Origin: Agrypnia vestita
Lineage: Eukaryota; Arthropoda; Insecta; Trichoptera; Phryganeidae
Assembly (NCBI GenBank): GCA_016648135.1
Contig: JADDOH010002108.1
Span: forward strand, 1 to 64,000
Reading direction: 5' to 3'
DNA length: 64,000 nucleotides
In this document: positions 33,350 through 44,035 of the stretch, in pieces
How positions within the stretch are numbered: the stretch's first letter is position 1
How the letters are laid out: the number at the start of each line of letters is the position of its first letter
Made by a program: the position numbers and the translations under genes
The notes under the pieces: generated by a model
The model's input: only the letters and a program-made list of their open reading frames with translations
The model's database searches: none
Told to the model about the DNA's origin: nothing

Positions 33350-34027
33350 GTATATAGCAGATATAGATATATATAGGAGATAGTATAGATATATATATTA
33401 TATATATAGTACTGTAGGGTTGATAGACAGTGGTTTAGCTAAAATGCCTTTAAATTCGACCATAGGTGTGGGCAATATGCTCGAATGACACCGGTTCTAC
33501 CCTTTTTGTTGAAAGTTGTGGGGCAAGGTAGGCAAGTAATATATATTAATATAGTACTCTAGGTTGATAGATAGTGGTTTAGCTAAGCCTTTAAAAATAG
33601 GACTTAGCGTGTGGCAATATGCTCGAATGTCAACGGTTTCTCCCCTTTTGTTGGAAAAGTTGTTGGGCAAGAAAGGGGCAACGGATATATATAGATATAT
33701 ATATATTATATAGTATAATATAGTATATATATAATATATATATACTATATATAATATAATAGGTACTTTAGGGGTGATAGATAGTGGTTTAGGCTAAATG
33801 CCTTGTTAAAATCGACTAGAGTGTGGCATATGTCGAATGTCACCGGTTTCTACCCCTTTTTGTTGAAAAGTTGTTGGGCAAGTAGGCAAGTATATATATA
33901 TATATATAGTACTTTAGGGTTGATAGATAGTGGTTTAGCTAAATGCCTTTAAAATCGACTAGAGTGTGGCAATATGCTCGAATGTCACCGGTTTCTACCC
34001 CTTTTTGTTGAAAAGTTGTTGGGCAAG
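33350..34027 (+). repeat. Irregular tandem repeat, four ~120-bp units with TA-rich spacers
   Basis: Units starting about 33411, 33552, 33770 and 33911 each read GGGTTGATAGATAGTGGTTT, AGCTAAATGCCTTTAAAATC, GAATGTCACCGGTTTCTACC and TTGTTGAAAAGTTGTTGGGC. They are separated by (TA)n tracts with GATATA variants. The first three units differ mainly by one-base gains and losses in short homopolymers, which could be old decay or residual read error in the assembly. The last unit is the cleanest. Confidence 0.8.
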
Positions 34028-34064
34028 TAGGCGGTTGCGGCTGAGAATAAAAACCAATAGAAAA

Positions 34065-34193
34065 ATGGACCCAGGTTCGTTCCAGCGCTCGTTAGGAGCC
34101 CGAATGGAGCGCGGAATTTGTCCCGCCAGACGTGATGCGACTCCGCAAGACGAGCCAGGCGAGATGCAGCGGCAGGGACAGCAGCAACGGGCG
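34065..34193 (+). CDS. Possible first coding exon (43 codons), unknown gene
   Basis: An ATG in good context (AAAAATGGAC) opens MDPGSFQRSLGARMERGICP, then ARRDATPQDEPGEMQRQGQQ, QRA, ending exactly in phase 0 at a strong donor, GCG|GTAAGTGGG (34194 on). It is GC-rich compared with both flanks. The peptide is charged and glutamine-rich at its end, probably disordered. No family is recognised and no acceptor-linked second exon was found. It directly follows the tandem repeat, so repeat-derived sequence is an alternative. Confidence 0.3.
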
Positions 34194-34429
34194 GTAAGTG
34201 GGCGGTGACTCTTCCGCTGAGAGACAACTACAAAACTACGGGGACGTACAATGCTGCACTGCCTCTTACACGAAATGGCCGAACGGACATTTATTGAGAG
34301 GCATGTCTTTCTTTGAAGGATATAATTTATTTTAATAATAAAACACATTGAGATAACAAGTTATCTGCGAGTGAACGTACCTTCAACCCTCTTATTTTCA
34401 TTATTATACCTATTTATATGAGAAACGTG

Positions 34430-34520
34430 TATAAAAGTATTTTTTAGGATGGCCCAGGGCTTACTATCTGTATGAGCTGGCTTAAGTTATCACATATTAT
34501 CAAATTTTTGAACGTTGTAT
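34430..34520. repeat. PAL-2 MITE arm fragment
   Basis: GGATGGCCCAGGGCTTACTA then GAGCTGGCTTAAGTTATCAC matches the arm of the complete PAL-2 copy at 37922-37970. Ends missing. Confidence 0.5.
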
Positions 34521-34529
34521 ATATATTCC

Positions 34530-35135
34530 AAATCTGAAAACCTTCCATGTATTTGAAGGGATTGTGCTAAAGACATATGTAGTCTTTCTTATGAAATAGT
34601 ATACATAGATTTGGCAGCTGGTAATGATATCTCTATATTTTTAAATATTAATAAATTACATTTTATTTTCGTTTCATTTACTCTTGTCATTTCACCGCCT
34701 TAAACTAACTTCCCTGAACGTATAGCAAAATCAATTTTTTTTTCTTTATGAACGAGCTCAATATTAACTTGGGTGATTTTTTAGATATAATCTACTATTA
34801 AATCAATATAAATTATTTGTTTTTCGACCAAGACTGATGTAAAAAGATGTCAATTACTAAAAACATATTTTCTAATGATAAAGCAAAGCAATTTTATCAC
34901 AAGAATATGTTTTTAATAGTAGATGAAGGCTTAAATCATACGAGTAAATACAGCATTAAAAAAATTGACAAAACTTTAATAATTTTCGTGAAAATTGTGA
35001 TTGATGTATTATTAAAATAAACTTTTGATGAATAAGTAAGTCTTAGAGTTGTGCAGAAGAAAAAAATATGAGAAGAATAAGCATTTTTTGGAGAGGTACA
35101 ACGAGAAAAATTATGCATTTTTAATTGCTATAATA
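34530..35135. other. AT-rich stretch, nothing recognised
   Basis: No conserved frame or family recognised. Confidence 0.5.
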
Positions 35136-35139
35136 GCCT

Positions 35140-35443
35140 AGAAAAAAAATCCCGTCGGGTCCTCCCGACGTCGACGATCACCCGAAAGAAACCATCTCTA
35201 TCATGGGTAGCTCGCAGTTCTTGCAGTGGCTCCTCGACTCTTTTTATCACGGTCCATTGTCGTACAGTATATTACTACCCTCTCACTATGTGACCAAAAG
35301 ACGATATCTTACAGAGCTTGATTGTTGTTAACAATTTTCTTTAAACATTGGCTCCGTGTAAGAAGTGTCAGTTATCACGTCGATCCAGGTCGGTCCTATC
35401 ATATCCTTAACATTCTACGGTGAGTCCACATTTCAAACGCCTC
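35140..35443 (-). pseudogene. LINE-A remnant, downstream half of a split copy
   Basis: At 35443 the minus strand resumes with TLEAFEMWTHRRMLRI, a conserved LINE block that normally follows the YVWSVLLxGxE block. That block lies at the other side of the 35448-37261 insertion. Further along, degraded text (DIVFWSHSERVVIY, TTMDRDKKSRGATARTASY) corresponds to the VGHIVRG...GRRR region. Frames are broken by several shifts. Confidence 0.6.
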
Positions 35444-35551
35444 TAAAGTGGGTGATAGACATACGAACTTAAAGTACGCGGTTTTTAAGTTCACAAACTT
35501 ACTCGGCTCAACATTGTTGACAGACGTGAAGCTTGCTCACACCGTATCGCG

Positions 35552-36683
35552 ATGTCGTCGATAGAGGAAGCCTTGTGTTATTTAGGAATTATATCATATC
35601 ACATTTTAGAAACCAATGAAAGAAGACCAACAGCATTTGACTCAGTTGAAAGGTGGGCAATCATCGAAGCACTCCAAAACGCGCGAGTAGACTCTAGATA
35701 TATACAATTAGTAAACTTTATATATGAAAATGCAACTATGAGTGTTATAATTGACGACGACACTAGAACTGAAAAAATAAAAATAGAAAAAGGTGTCCGA
35801 CAAGGTGACACAATCTCGCCTAAACTCTTCACGTTAGCCTTAGAAGATGTATTTAAGACCCTGAATTGGGATAAAAAAGATGTGAAGATAGATGGCACGT
35901 ATTTAAGTCACCTAAGATTTGCTGACGACATTGTAGTTGTAAGTAATAATATCAAAGAACTATGTATAATGCTAAAAGAACTACACGAAGCTTCGAGCAA
36001 AGTTGGTCTTAAGATGAATATAAAAAAACATAAATTTTGAGTCCAGAGAACAAAGTCATCACTATCAATGATAATAATATTGAAAAAGTAGATGAATATA
36101 TATACCTAGGACACGAGATAAAAATGAACAAAGAGAACCAAACAGCAGAATTGCCAAGACGAATAGGAATGAGCTGGGTTGCTTTTGGCAAACTCAAACA
36201 TATCTTCGAGATCCCAATTAGTCTAAAAAGAAAAGCCTTTGAATCGTGCATACTGCCAGTGATGACATATGGATTGGAGACTATGGCCCTTACGAAAAAA
36301 AGTGTAGAAAAGCTCAAATGCACGCAACGATCCATGGAGAGATCCATGTTTGGAGTAAGCCTAAGAGATAGAATTAGAAACGACGAAATAAGGCGCAGAA
36401 CTAGAGTAGTGGATGTCATGGATCGTGTAGCGAAGCTAAAATGGCAATGGGCAGGATACGTTGCAAGACAGGATACTACAAGATGGCCTCCCAGAGTTCT
36501 GAAATGGAGACCTTGGGAAAATAAAAGGGGCATCGGAAGACCTCAAAAGAGATGGGCCGATGATATTGTCGCTGTGGGGGGAAAGAAATGGCTACAATTA
36601 GCCAACAACAGGGAAGAGTGGAAAAATAAGGAAGAGGCCTAGATCCAGCAGTGGAAAGACGAAGGCTGATGAAGAAGAAGAAG
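35552..36683 (+). pseudogene. RTE-like reverse transcriptase, 5'-truncated and frameshifted
   Basis: The first frame (35552-36040) holds TAFDSVERW (RT motif A region, 35630 on), GVRQGDTISPKLFTLALEDV and LRFADDIVVVSNN, i.e. the FADD catalytic motif, then KVGLKMNIKKHKF. A one-base deletion at about 36037 moves the frame; the second piece (36037-36642) reads VDEYIYLGHEIKMNKE, FESCILPVMTYGLETMALTK, CTQRSMERSMFGVSLRDRIR, AKLKWQWAGYVARQDTTRW and GRPQKRWADDIVAVGGKKW. Block order and the terminal WxxAN.REEWKNKEEA match RTE-clade LINEs. The upstream endonuclease domain is absent. The 3' end is a GATGAAGAAGAAGAAG tail (about 36668-36683). It lies inside the TTAA element. Confidence 0.85.
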
Positions 36684-36689
36684 TAGATG

Positions 36690-37260
36690 AAAGAAGACGA
36701 AATCGGTGAGTGTGGATCAAGTACTTACTGGCTTACGAAAAGAGAGTGTTTATCACATGTAAATTTAGTAAGAGAGTTACGTAAAGAGAAGGAAGATTTC
36801 CACAATACCAGCCCTTAAAGAATTTTTTTTTTCTTGACAGAATCAATGGTAGCATTTTTTTCCACCTTTCGTATGATTGCCAATGGATTAATGTAAGCTT
36901 GAATCTTGCTATTTTTGTTTTTATACTAATTACTTCTAATTGGACAAAGACAAGGATTATTTCTCAGACATTCAATAAACTCTTCTAAAAATTCGTGCGA
37001 ATAAGTTCGAAAACCACTCATTTTAACTAGATATAACCCAAAATACACAAATGTCAAAGCGTCGCGCATCCATGGAATGTCGAAGTAAAATGGCGACTCG
37101 CGGCGATGACAGACGCGCGGGCTACGAGCAAAATTTCAAACTTGTTGGATCGCCGACGAACTTACTCGGCGGTTTTAAAGTACGCGAACTTAGGATGACA
37201 CGCGAGCGAAAAAGGTCGTCGAGCCGTAAGTTCGCGTACTACTCGCACGTCTGTCACCCC
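36690..37260. other. Interior of the TTAA element, right part
   Basis: AT-rich to 37040, then GC-rich subterminal sequence (37050-37250) with words GACAGACGCGCGGGC and CGCGAACTTAGGATGACACG. The 88-codon frame here reflects GC content; no motif recognised. Confidence 0.4.
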
Positions 37261-37265
37261 CTTAA

Positions 37266-37500
37266 GCGGTACATAGTGCCAACCTTGAGGGTCCACTGCT
37301 TCAATACCAGAGAGTAGAACCGACCACACGTAACATTCGATTAACCTTTTCTGAGCTTTGGATTAATATCATCGTTGCATAAAAGATTTTTCATTTTATT
37401 AGATGACGCACGATCCGCTTCTATTCTGCATCGAATTTCCAAGTCACGATATAAGTTTTCAGTAATGGTAGTGCCCAAGTACTTTACTCTCTTTGTGTCT
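37266..37500 (-). pseudogene. LINE-A remnant, upstream half of the split copy
   Basis: The minus strand reads DTKRVKYLGTTITENLYRDL, EIRCRIEADRASSNKMKNLL, CNDDINPKLRK, then after a one-base shift RLIECYVWSVLLSGIEAVD. KYLG, EIxxRIExA, MKxLLCN and CYVWSVLLxG are successive blocks of the RT thumb region of one insect LINE family. Its continuation (TLEAFEMW) is at 35443, across the TTAA element. Confidence 0.75.
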
Positions 37501-37509
37501 AAATAAACT

Positions 37510-37850
37510 AATAATTTAAAAAGTAATATTAAATAAATAAAGAAAAATACACACAGACTGTTTTAGTAATATAAACATTATAAACGACCATGTTTAGTAT
37601 GTCTGATAATATGTAACGCTGGAAAATCGATAATAGTAACAAAAATATAAAACAAGTAGGTAATATTCGATTACACCGAGAGTCGTAACACGTAACACAA
37701 TATATTATGTAGATCTAATTGACCTTGGAACCCCCGCACTTCAACTTGCGCGGTGATATAATTGATCGTATAACTTATATATTTATATGTAGATATGCTC
37801 TAAGAACACAGTTACCGGATTTTGTACCCAGAGGGATGATTCATTATTTA
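37510..37850. other. AT-rich stretch, nothing recognised
   Basis: A 72-codon frame at 37719-37937 overlaps the PAL-2 end and has no recognised motif. Confidence 0.5.
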
Positions 37851-37855
37851 AGAGA

Positions 37856-38244
37856 TATTATAGAAGTCTCACAGAGACGAAGCTATGAATGTGAGAAAAG
37901 TGTGTGGAAGTCTTTTTATACGGTGGCCCAGGGCTAACAACTTATATGTGCTGGCTTAAGTGATCACTCTACACAATGCAACGTTTATCAAATCCATTTG
38001 AACATCAACATATTTTAATTTTTGGAAAGTTCTATAGTATGTTCCAAGTAGGTATATTACTTATTAATCCACTTTCAAAATTTGATAATGTGTAGATGTT
38101 CTTACGATGGATTTGGTGAAAGTTGCATTGTGTAGAGTGATCACTTAAGCCGGCTCATACAGGTTGTAAGTCCTCGGCCATCGTACACATTCACACACGT
38201 TTCTCATTTTCATAACTTCGTCTCTGTGAGACTAATATAATTTA
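37856..38244. mobile_element. Palindromic MITE PAL-2, complete copy
   Basis: Left end ATTATAGAAGTCTCACAGAG then ACGAAGC; right end CTTCGTCTCTGTGAGACTAA then TATAAT. Arms of about 150 bp share CTGGCTTAAGTGATCACTCT then ACACAATGCAAC and its complement. Other pieces are at 34430, 38895 and 51060. The exact target duplication is unclear because both ends lie in TTATA-like DNA. Non-coding. Confidence 0.75.
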
Positions 38245-38894
38245 TTTTAATCGTATAACTTGTTTATTAACAACACAATGCTTGATTATATTTTTTGATA
38301 AATTGCTTAGCATAAAAGTGTTTCTTGTAATGAATTTCTGTGTTTGTATTTCATACTAAAATGACCTGTTGATATTACTGAGATATACTAAAAATTAAAA
38401 AATAATAAAAAAAATGCGATCACACGAGCATCGCGTCAAAGTGTAAATAAGTTAACGTTTAGTTTCAGAATTCGAGAGACGTATATTCTAAATTTTATAA
38501 TGAACACTCATTGATCAAAAACTTTAATAAATTTCGGCAGCTCTCTAATGTATCACATGTGCCCACATATATCAGTAAAGTGTATTATAAAACTTTAGTT
38601 CCATTAAAGTCCAGGTTTATACAATTTATTATTTAAATTGTCGCTCAGAAATTAAATTTCCCGACAAAATGATTTCTTTGCCCTTTAACGAAAATTAATT
38701 AAAAAATGAATAATTATTCAGAAATGACCCGCGTGACCCTTACCCTCATAAATCTTATCTCAGAACACAGATGTCAAATAAAAATGTTTCATTTCTCTTT
38801 TCAGTACATTTAATATTTTTATGGTAAGGCATGTGGAATGCTTGTTTGCAAGCATATTTTCAATTCTAACAGTTTTTTTCTTTAATTCATCAAG

Positions 38895-39060
38895 ATAAAT
38901 TATAGAAGTCTCACAGAGACGAAGCTTCATAATATGGGAAAGTTTGTATGAAAGTCTTTATTGGGCATTTACTAGGCTTACGAACTGTCCTAAGGCTGGC
39001 GAGTGATCACTTTACACAATGTAACGTTCAGCCATGCCACCCGAGATCGTCCACAATTCT
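38895..39060. repeat. PAL-2 MITE, left half
   Basis: ATTATAGAAGTCTCACAGAG then ACGAAGCTTC, ACTAGGCTTACGAACTGTCC and GAGTGATCACTTTACACAAT match one PAL-2 arm. The second arm is absent. Confidence 0.65.
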
Positions 39061-39119
39061 ATCAAATTTGGAAAGTTGTATATAGGTATGTTATTTATGT
39101 AACTATTGAAACCTTTTAG

Positions 39120-39615
39120 ACCGTCCACTACATTTTGGAACACACTAATACACTCTGGAATTAGTAACACTATTCGAAAAACGTCTAGAACAATCAGGAA
39201 GCGATGGGAATAAACTACAAGCGTCTGGAATGTTTGGAAATAACATGTTTGATATAAAGCAAAACCGTGTCGCAGTCATAGTTTAGTTTTATTTTGACGT
39301 TTCTATCTGTGCGAGATTAGCGACTAGCCGTGGCGATCAGTGTTACTAACGCGTATATGGTACTAGTGACGCGCAGATTAATAAAGCAAAATACTTACGT
39401 GCGATATATGAACAGAAACTTCTCGAAAGTGTTTCCCAGAGATAATAAAGAAGTTACAGACGAGTGAAAAATTATGAAACAGTGTGATTTAGATAAGTGT
39501 ATTTATTTAATAAGTGTTAAGTGAATTTACCCACTTTATAATTTATTAATCCCTTATTAATAGATTGCTAATTAATTTCCAGTGTTTTCATTTATCTCCC
39601 AAAGCCACTACTAGG
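39120..39615 (+). mobile_element. Putative solo LTR, copy B
   Basis: It begins near CATTTTGGAACACACTAATA, which resembles the complement of the LTR-D start (CTTTGGAACGACACTACGG). A TATA box (TATAAAG at 39253) precedes CAGT (39273-39276). GCAGTCATAGTTTAGTTTTA, GCGACTAGCCGTGGCGATCA, TGACGCGCAGATTAAT and the end GCTAATTAATTTCCAGTGTT align with copy C (58601 on). No flanking duplication was recognised. Confidence 0.5.
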
Positions 39616-39625
39616 GAGAGTATAT

Positions 39626-39800
39626 GTGATTTTTTTTTCAATTGATTGAGCAACATTATAGATTGACATTTTTAAAAAATATTGATTATTTTATTTGTAT
39701 ATATCTACTTTTATGTGAGTTTTTTTCACCAACATGTTTCAGAAATTACCATTCCATCATCAGGGTGCTGTATAACTGTCAAAAAATTCGAATTTTTAAA
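39626..39800 (-). repeat. Repeat PAL-6 copy with hammerhead-like core
   Basis: CAATTGATTGAGCAACATTA then TAGATTGACATTTTTAAAAA is the inverted match of the end of 43145-43335. In complement, 39767-39727 reads CACC, CTGATGA, a 16-base presumptive stem-loop (GGAAT/ATTTC pairing), GAA, the palindrome ACATGT, T, then GGTG. This is the layout of a minimal type I hammerhead, with a T-T mismatch at the base of stem II. Confidence 0.5.
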
Positions 39801-39959
39801 AGTATATATGAATTATTTAACATATAAGCAATACTAAATATAACATATAAACGAGTATTGTGTATTAAAAAAATCATTTTATTAATTTCTTTAAAAAAAA
39901 ATAATTTTTATAATATTCTGTTCAAATAAAAAAATGCTTTTAAAACTTACAAGCAATCA

Positions 39960-40290
39960 CGCTGTTTCCACACAGGAGTAGGAGGTGCAGGGAGGGTATA
40001 ACGCTACACTATTCTGTCCTTGCACACCACATTTGCCTTGTACACTCTCATAATCTTCTCAAGCACGCTTTTCAGTTGAAGCATTTCTCCAATATTTGGT
40101 TTATCTGATCGTGACTGTCGCGGACGCTCTCCGTCCCTATTGCCTTTTATTATTTTCTACACCCTCATACGTTCTACATGACCAAATCATTTCCGGAGAT
40201 TCCTTATATATTCAAATACTACGCTACAGCTAGTCTTACATTATTCATGTTTTATTTACACTCACGTACAGATTTTTTGCACATGCCCAA
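39960..40290 (-). pseudogene. LINE-B C-terminal remnant
   Basis: In complement it carries the family's word order: the GTGCAAGGACAGAATAGTGT region, CGTCCGCGACAG-like sequence, ATGTAGAACGTATGAGGGTG and GACTAGCTGTAGCGTAGTAT, matching 57260-57600. Frames are heavily broken. Confidence 0.55.
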
Positions 40291-40299
40291 AGGAGCACG

Positions 40300-42410
40300 T
40301 TTCATCTGCATTCAATAGAAACGTGGTTATTTGGTCTTTTTTTGTTTTTACTTTAATCATTCAGAATTGCCCTCGTGGTTTACATTTTATTTATATTAAT
40401 TAACACAAAATTTAACTCTGTAATATACTCGTATACAATACGTTGAGCTGTTTTGTCACAGGTGTAATTGATAACTAGCCTTAAAATAGAATTTTGTCAA
40501 TTTATTCGACTAGGGCAACCGGTCGCGTAGTGAGTAGGGGGAGGTTTGGTCATCAGAGGGAACACGCTTAGGATCGAAGACATGTTACAGAATGTGATGA
40601 TTCGTATTTTTTAATTGAGAATTTAAATTATTTATTAACTGTTAAAATTGTTATATTGACAGAGTGGAGTTATTAACGTCTAATTTACAAGCGAAAGAAT
40701 AGTAGGTCTAAATAATGTGGTAGGAAAATTCCGAGACGTTATTATTTTTAAGGCAACGACAATTTTCTTTTATTATTGTTTTTTGTGATTTTGCTGTCAC
40801 AATATCCACTATTTAATATATTCCACTTATTATTTATAAGTTTATTAAAGTTTTTGGCTTAAAAAGAATTTTACCAATTTTGTTATTAGTAAAAAACATG
40901 ATTTTCAGTAGAGTTAGTTTTATGCCCAGAGTGTAAATATGTTTCTGTAATCTTTTTATTGGTTTTCGATTTTAGAATTTTATCAATTAACGTAAAATTA
41001 TTTCCAATGTTATTTGCAATTTGTGGTATTATTTCTATATAACGGTTGAATAGTTAATATTAGTTGTTTTGAGTGGGAATGAGAGGGACTGGTCTTCTTG
41101 AAACAGCAGTGAACAAAGTTACTCGATGTGTACAAAATTACAATTAGTACGCATTACAAAATTAAATTTTGCGTAAATTAAGATAATCATTTTGCACCAT
41201 AAATTAACTGCCATTTCAATCAAAAATACATTTGATTCATTTGAAATTAATCGATTAGAATCAATAGTGCATGTACATTTTATCTGAGCCCTGCTTGTCT
41301 ACCATAAAGGAATTTGTACTGAGCAGTGCAAGCTTTTGTCAGATCGTTGATTGGGTGGCTACCGCTGATGTGGTAACATAGGGTAAGGAACAACAGTCCT
41401 GCTGATTAAACTCTCCTATCGATTTTGGAACGTAACCAAAACAGGACGCAGCCGTGTATATTTAGAAATGTATTTAATTATATAAATTTATTCTTAGTAT
41501 ATATTTTATTATCAACTGGTCAATGACATATAAAGGAAAAACATAATTATTAATGAAAAAATAATATGTTTAGAATTCTCTTAAGATAAATCATCCTTTT
41601 AGGTACCTTAGAGGTAAAACTCACTAACCAAAATATTGGCCGGAATGATTTATGAATACAAACATGAATATTTTTTCCAACTCTATTCCAGGTGAAAATC
41701 AGTAAGTGAATATTCATAGTCCATTTAATGGTAAAACTCATAATAAGAACATTTTCAATAATTTTAATATCACATGTCGAATGTTTAAACCTTGCTATCT
41801 CAAAAATTCTCCAATATCACATAGCGAGTTTTACATCTAAAGTGATGATATAACGATTTGTATTTGCGGACAAAGACAAAGAAAATTGATGAAATTTTTA
41901 TATTAATAGAGTGGAGTTATTAACGAATAATGGTAGTTATTAATAATGTGGTTGAAAAATTCCGCGAAGTTATTATTTTTCAGGCAACGACAATATTATT
42001 TTATTATTGAATTTAAGTTTCTAGCGATTCGGCCGTTGTCCTCTTATTAATAATGTGGTTGAAAAATTCCGACAAGTTATTATTTTCCAGGCAACGACGA
42101 TATTCTTTTATTATTGAATTTAAGTTTCTAGCGATTCGGCCGTTGTATTTGAGGTCACAATCTCCACAAGTTATTGTAATAAATTTATTAAAGTTTTTGA
42201 TTTATTTAAGTAGAATTTTACCGATTGGTGTAATACGTCATTTTTATTGGAGTTAGTTGTATGCCCTGAGTGCGCCCAAAGACAAAGAAATTACAACACT
42301 TAGAAATTAAAACAATAAAACATTTTATTTCTAATTCTGATTTTTTTAAATCGTGGTACAATTCCATTTTAATAATTTTCAACTACTTATTTTTTGTGTG
42401 TATCGATTTC
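40300..42410. other. AT-rich stretch with a local direct duplication
   Basis: TAATAATGTGGTTGAAAAAT then TCCG...TTATTATTTT...CAGGCAACGACAATATT...TAAGTTTCTAGCGATTCGGC occurs twice, at 41940-42030 and 42045-42148, with a diverged third at 40715-40780. This is a roughly 105-bp tandem-like duplication of unknown origin. No gene seen. Confidence 0.55.
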
Positions 42411-42414
42411 AACA

Positions 42415-42510
42415 TATTTTTTTTAAATAGAGATGCGAATGCATGTCGCATCAATATTCTTACTATTCTCAAAATAAGCTAAACGCTTGTGCTATGAAAA
42501 TACACCAAAA
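42415..42510 (-). mobile_element. tRNA-derived SINE, family 1, 3' fragment
   Basis: In complement: ATTTTCATAGCACAAGCGTT, TAGCTTATTTTGAGAATAGT, AAGAATATTGATGCGACATG, TTCGCATCTCTATTTAAAAA. This is the SINE-1 body and A-tail of 58803-58980. The tRNA head is missing (5' truncation). Confidence 0.7.
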
Positions 42511-43144
42511 TCATCAATGTATCAAAATTTTCTCGATATCTATGGAATTAAATTTAGATTCGTTAAGGTCTAAGACATGCGAAGCCCCGAGATAGTCAAG
42601 ATACTTGATACTAAGGAGAAAGGTCAATTTCTTCTGCTGGTTTAGAATTCTGTTCATAAAAAATGCAAAGATACCATTTAACTAAATAATTCACGATTTG
42701 CGCATATTGATCTTCTGGCGATCGGGTGTCTTGCACGTGCGCCCTTAGAATTTGACAACTCGCCGAATGCATAAATGTTTGTAGCAGATCGACTAAATAA
42801 AATACAGAATAGCACAATGTAGCTAGATGAAGTAACTAAATATTAAAAAAAATAATTTATTTGTTTGTACCTGCTGCCAAATTTTTACTGTCATAATTAA
42901 AATTATATTTTAGACCCTTTGAAAGGAGATCTTTTTGTTCTGGGAGAAAATTATGTTAAAAATTCAGGACTTTCTATTTTACACATAATAATTTTTGTCT
43001 GAAATTGAATAATTAGAAATAAGTAAAACATGTAAATAGTAAACAAAATATTATTAATAATCATTTAAATTTAACTACTAGCCCAATTCTAATTTTTTTC
43101 CCAATAATTGTGTAATCAAGAACTTCAGCAATAATATTTAAAAA

Positions 43145-43335
43145 TAGTTAAGAAAAACAAAAGACGTTAATAATTTTGATCTTTTGACATTAATAAAACA
43201 ACCTGACGATGGAAAGGTTTTTCCGAAACATGTAGATATAATTTGTTAATATAAGTAGATACAAACAAATAATAAAATCTTTTTTTTTAAATGTCAATCT
43301 ATAATGTTTGCTCAATCAATTGAAAAAATAACTAA
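43145..43335 (+). repeat. Repeat PAL-6 second copy, inverted relative to 39626
   Basis: It contains CTGACGA (43203-43209), GGAAAGG/TTCC pairing, GAA, the palindrome ACATGT (43228-43233) and A, then ends TAGATTGACATT-complement and CAATCAATTGAAAAAATAAC. The core carries one change from CTGATGA (T to C, at the variable N7 position of a hammerhead core) and has no good stem I. Confidence 0.5.
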
Positions 43336-43859
43336 AAATTTGTTGCGCCTAAGCTATAATGTATCGAAAATAGAAACATATCTTTATTATTCATGATTAT
43401 TTATATAGATTATTAAATTAGGTGAGAATATAAACCGTGTCATCTGTACTTGAATTTCATAATTATTTTATATTTAATTATTCGAGTTCCGAGAGTATCA
43501 GAGTCTCTCACTGAAATGTGAAATATTAAACTGACTACATTCAAAATTTTTTTTTTTTATATATTAATATCAAGAATCACTTTAATATTTTACCTGTCAA
43601 GTAGTAAATTATTTATTTATTTATTTAATGTTTATGGAAGACCAACAGCACAAAAAAAAAGCATAGAAAACATTGATACAATATAGATGGCCAATTACAG
43701 GTCTCCACATTTAGAAATTATTATTATTATAATATAATAACTAAAAATCGGGTAGAGATATGATTCTTTGTGTGTTTATTTTCTTAAATCTGCAATTTGC
43801 AATTCATTGGGATAAAAGTGACCAAAAGGAAGAATCTCTGTAATTAAGAAGGAGCGTGT

Positions 43860-44035
43860 CACAAATATGAAAATAAAAACACTTGTTTTTTTGTTCTGTA
43901 TTTTCAATTTTTGTGAAACGTCCTTCGGCATTATCAATCATTGATAATGCCCTCATAAGGCGAAATGCCTCTCCTAAAAATTAAAAATGTTAACAAAAAT
44001 ACAAGTGTTTTTATTTTCATATGTGTGATTATGGA
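43860..44035. repeat. Palindromic repeat PAL-4, second full copy
   Basis: ATGAAAATAAAAACACTTGT then TTTTTTGTTCTGTATTTTCA is mirrored by AAAAATACAAGTGTTTTTAT then TTTCAT. The centre has GGCATTATCAATCATTGATA, ATGCCCTCATAAGGCGAAAT, GCCTCTC. The adjacent ATTATGGAATTCTATAAACT is found in complement near 23635, so the unit extends to about 44060. Confidence 0.65.

Larger units (their letters stand above)
35448..37261. mobile_element. TTAA-flanked DNA element (1814 bp) inserted in LINE-A
   Basis: Inverted ends: left GTGGGTGATAGACATACGAA then CTTAAAGTACGCG; right, in complement, GGGGGTGACAGACGTGCGAG then TACGCGAACTTACGG. Flanks are TAAA (35444-35447, apparently mutated TTAA) and TTAA (37262-37265), the piggyBac-type target. 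Both outer flanks are halves of one antisense LINE, which supports these limits. The interior has subterminal GC-rich repeats (AAACTTACTCGGC on the left, GAACTTACTCGGCGG on the right) and an RTE-like fragment. No transposase frame is present, so it is non-autonomous. Confidence 0.65.

Noticed and set aside
35599..36533. Minus-strand frames of 99 and 174 codons
   Set aside because: Antisense shadows of the RTE-like reverse transcriptase, whose motifs are clear on the plus strand.
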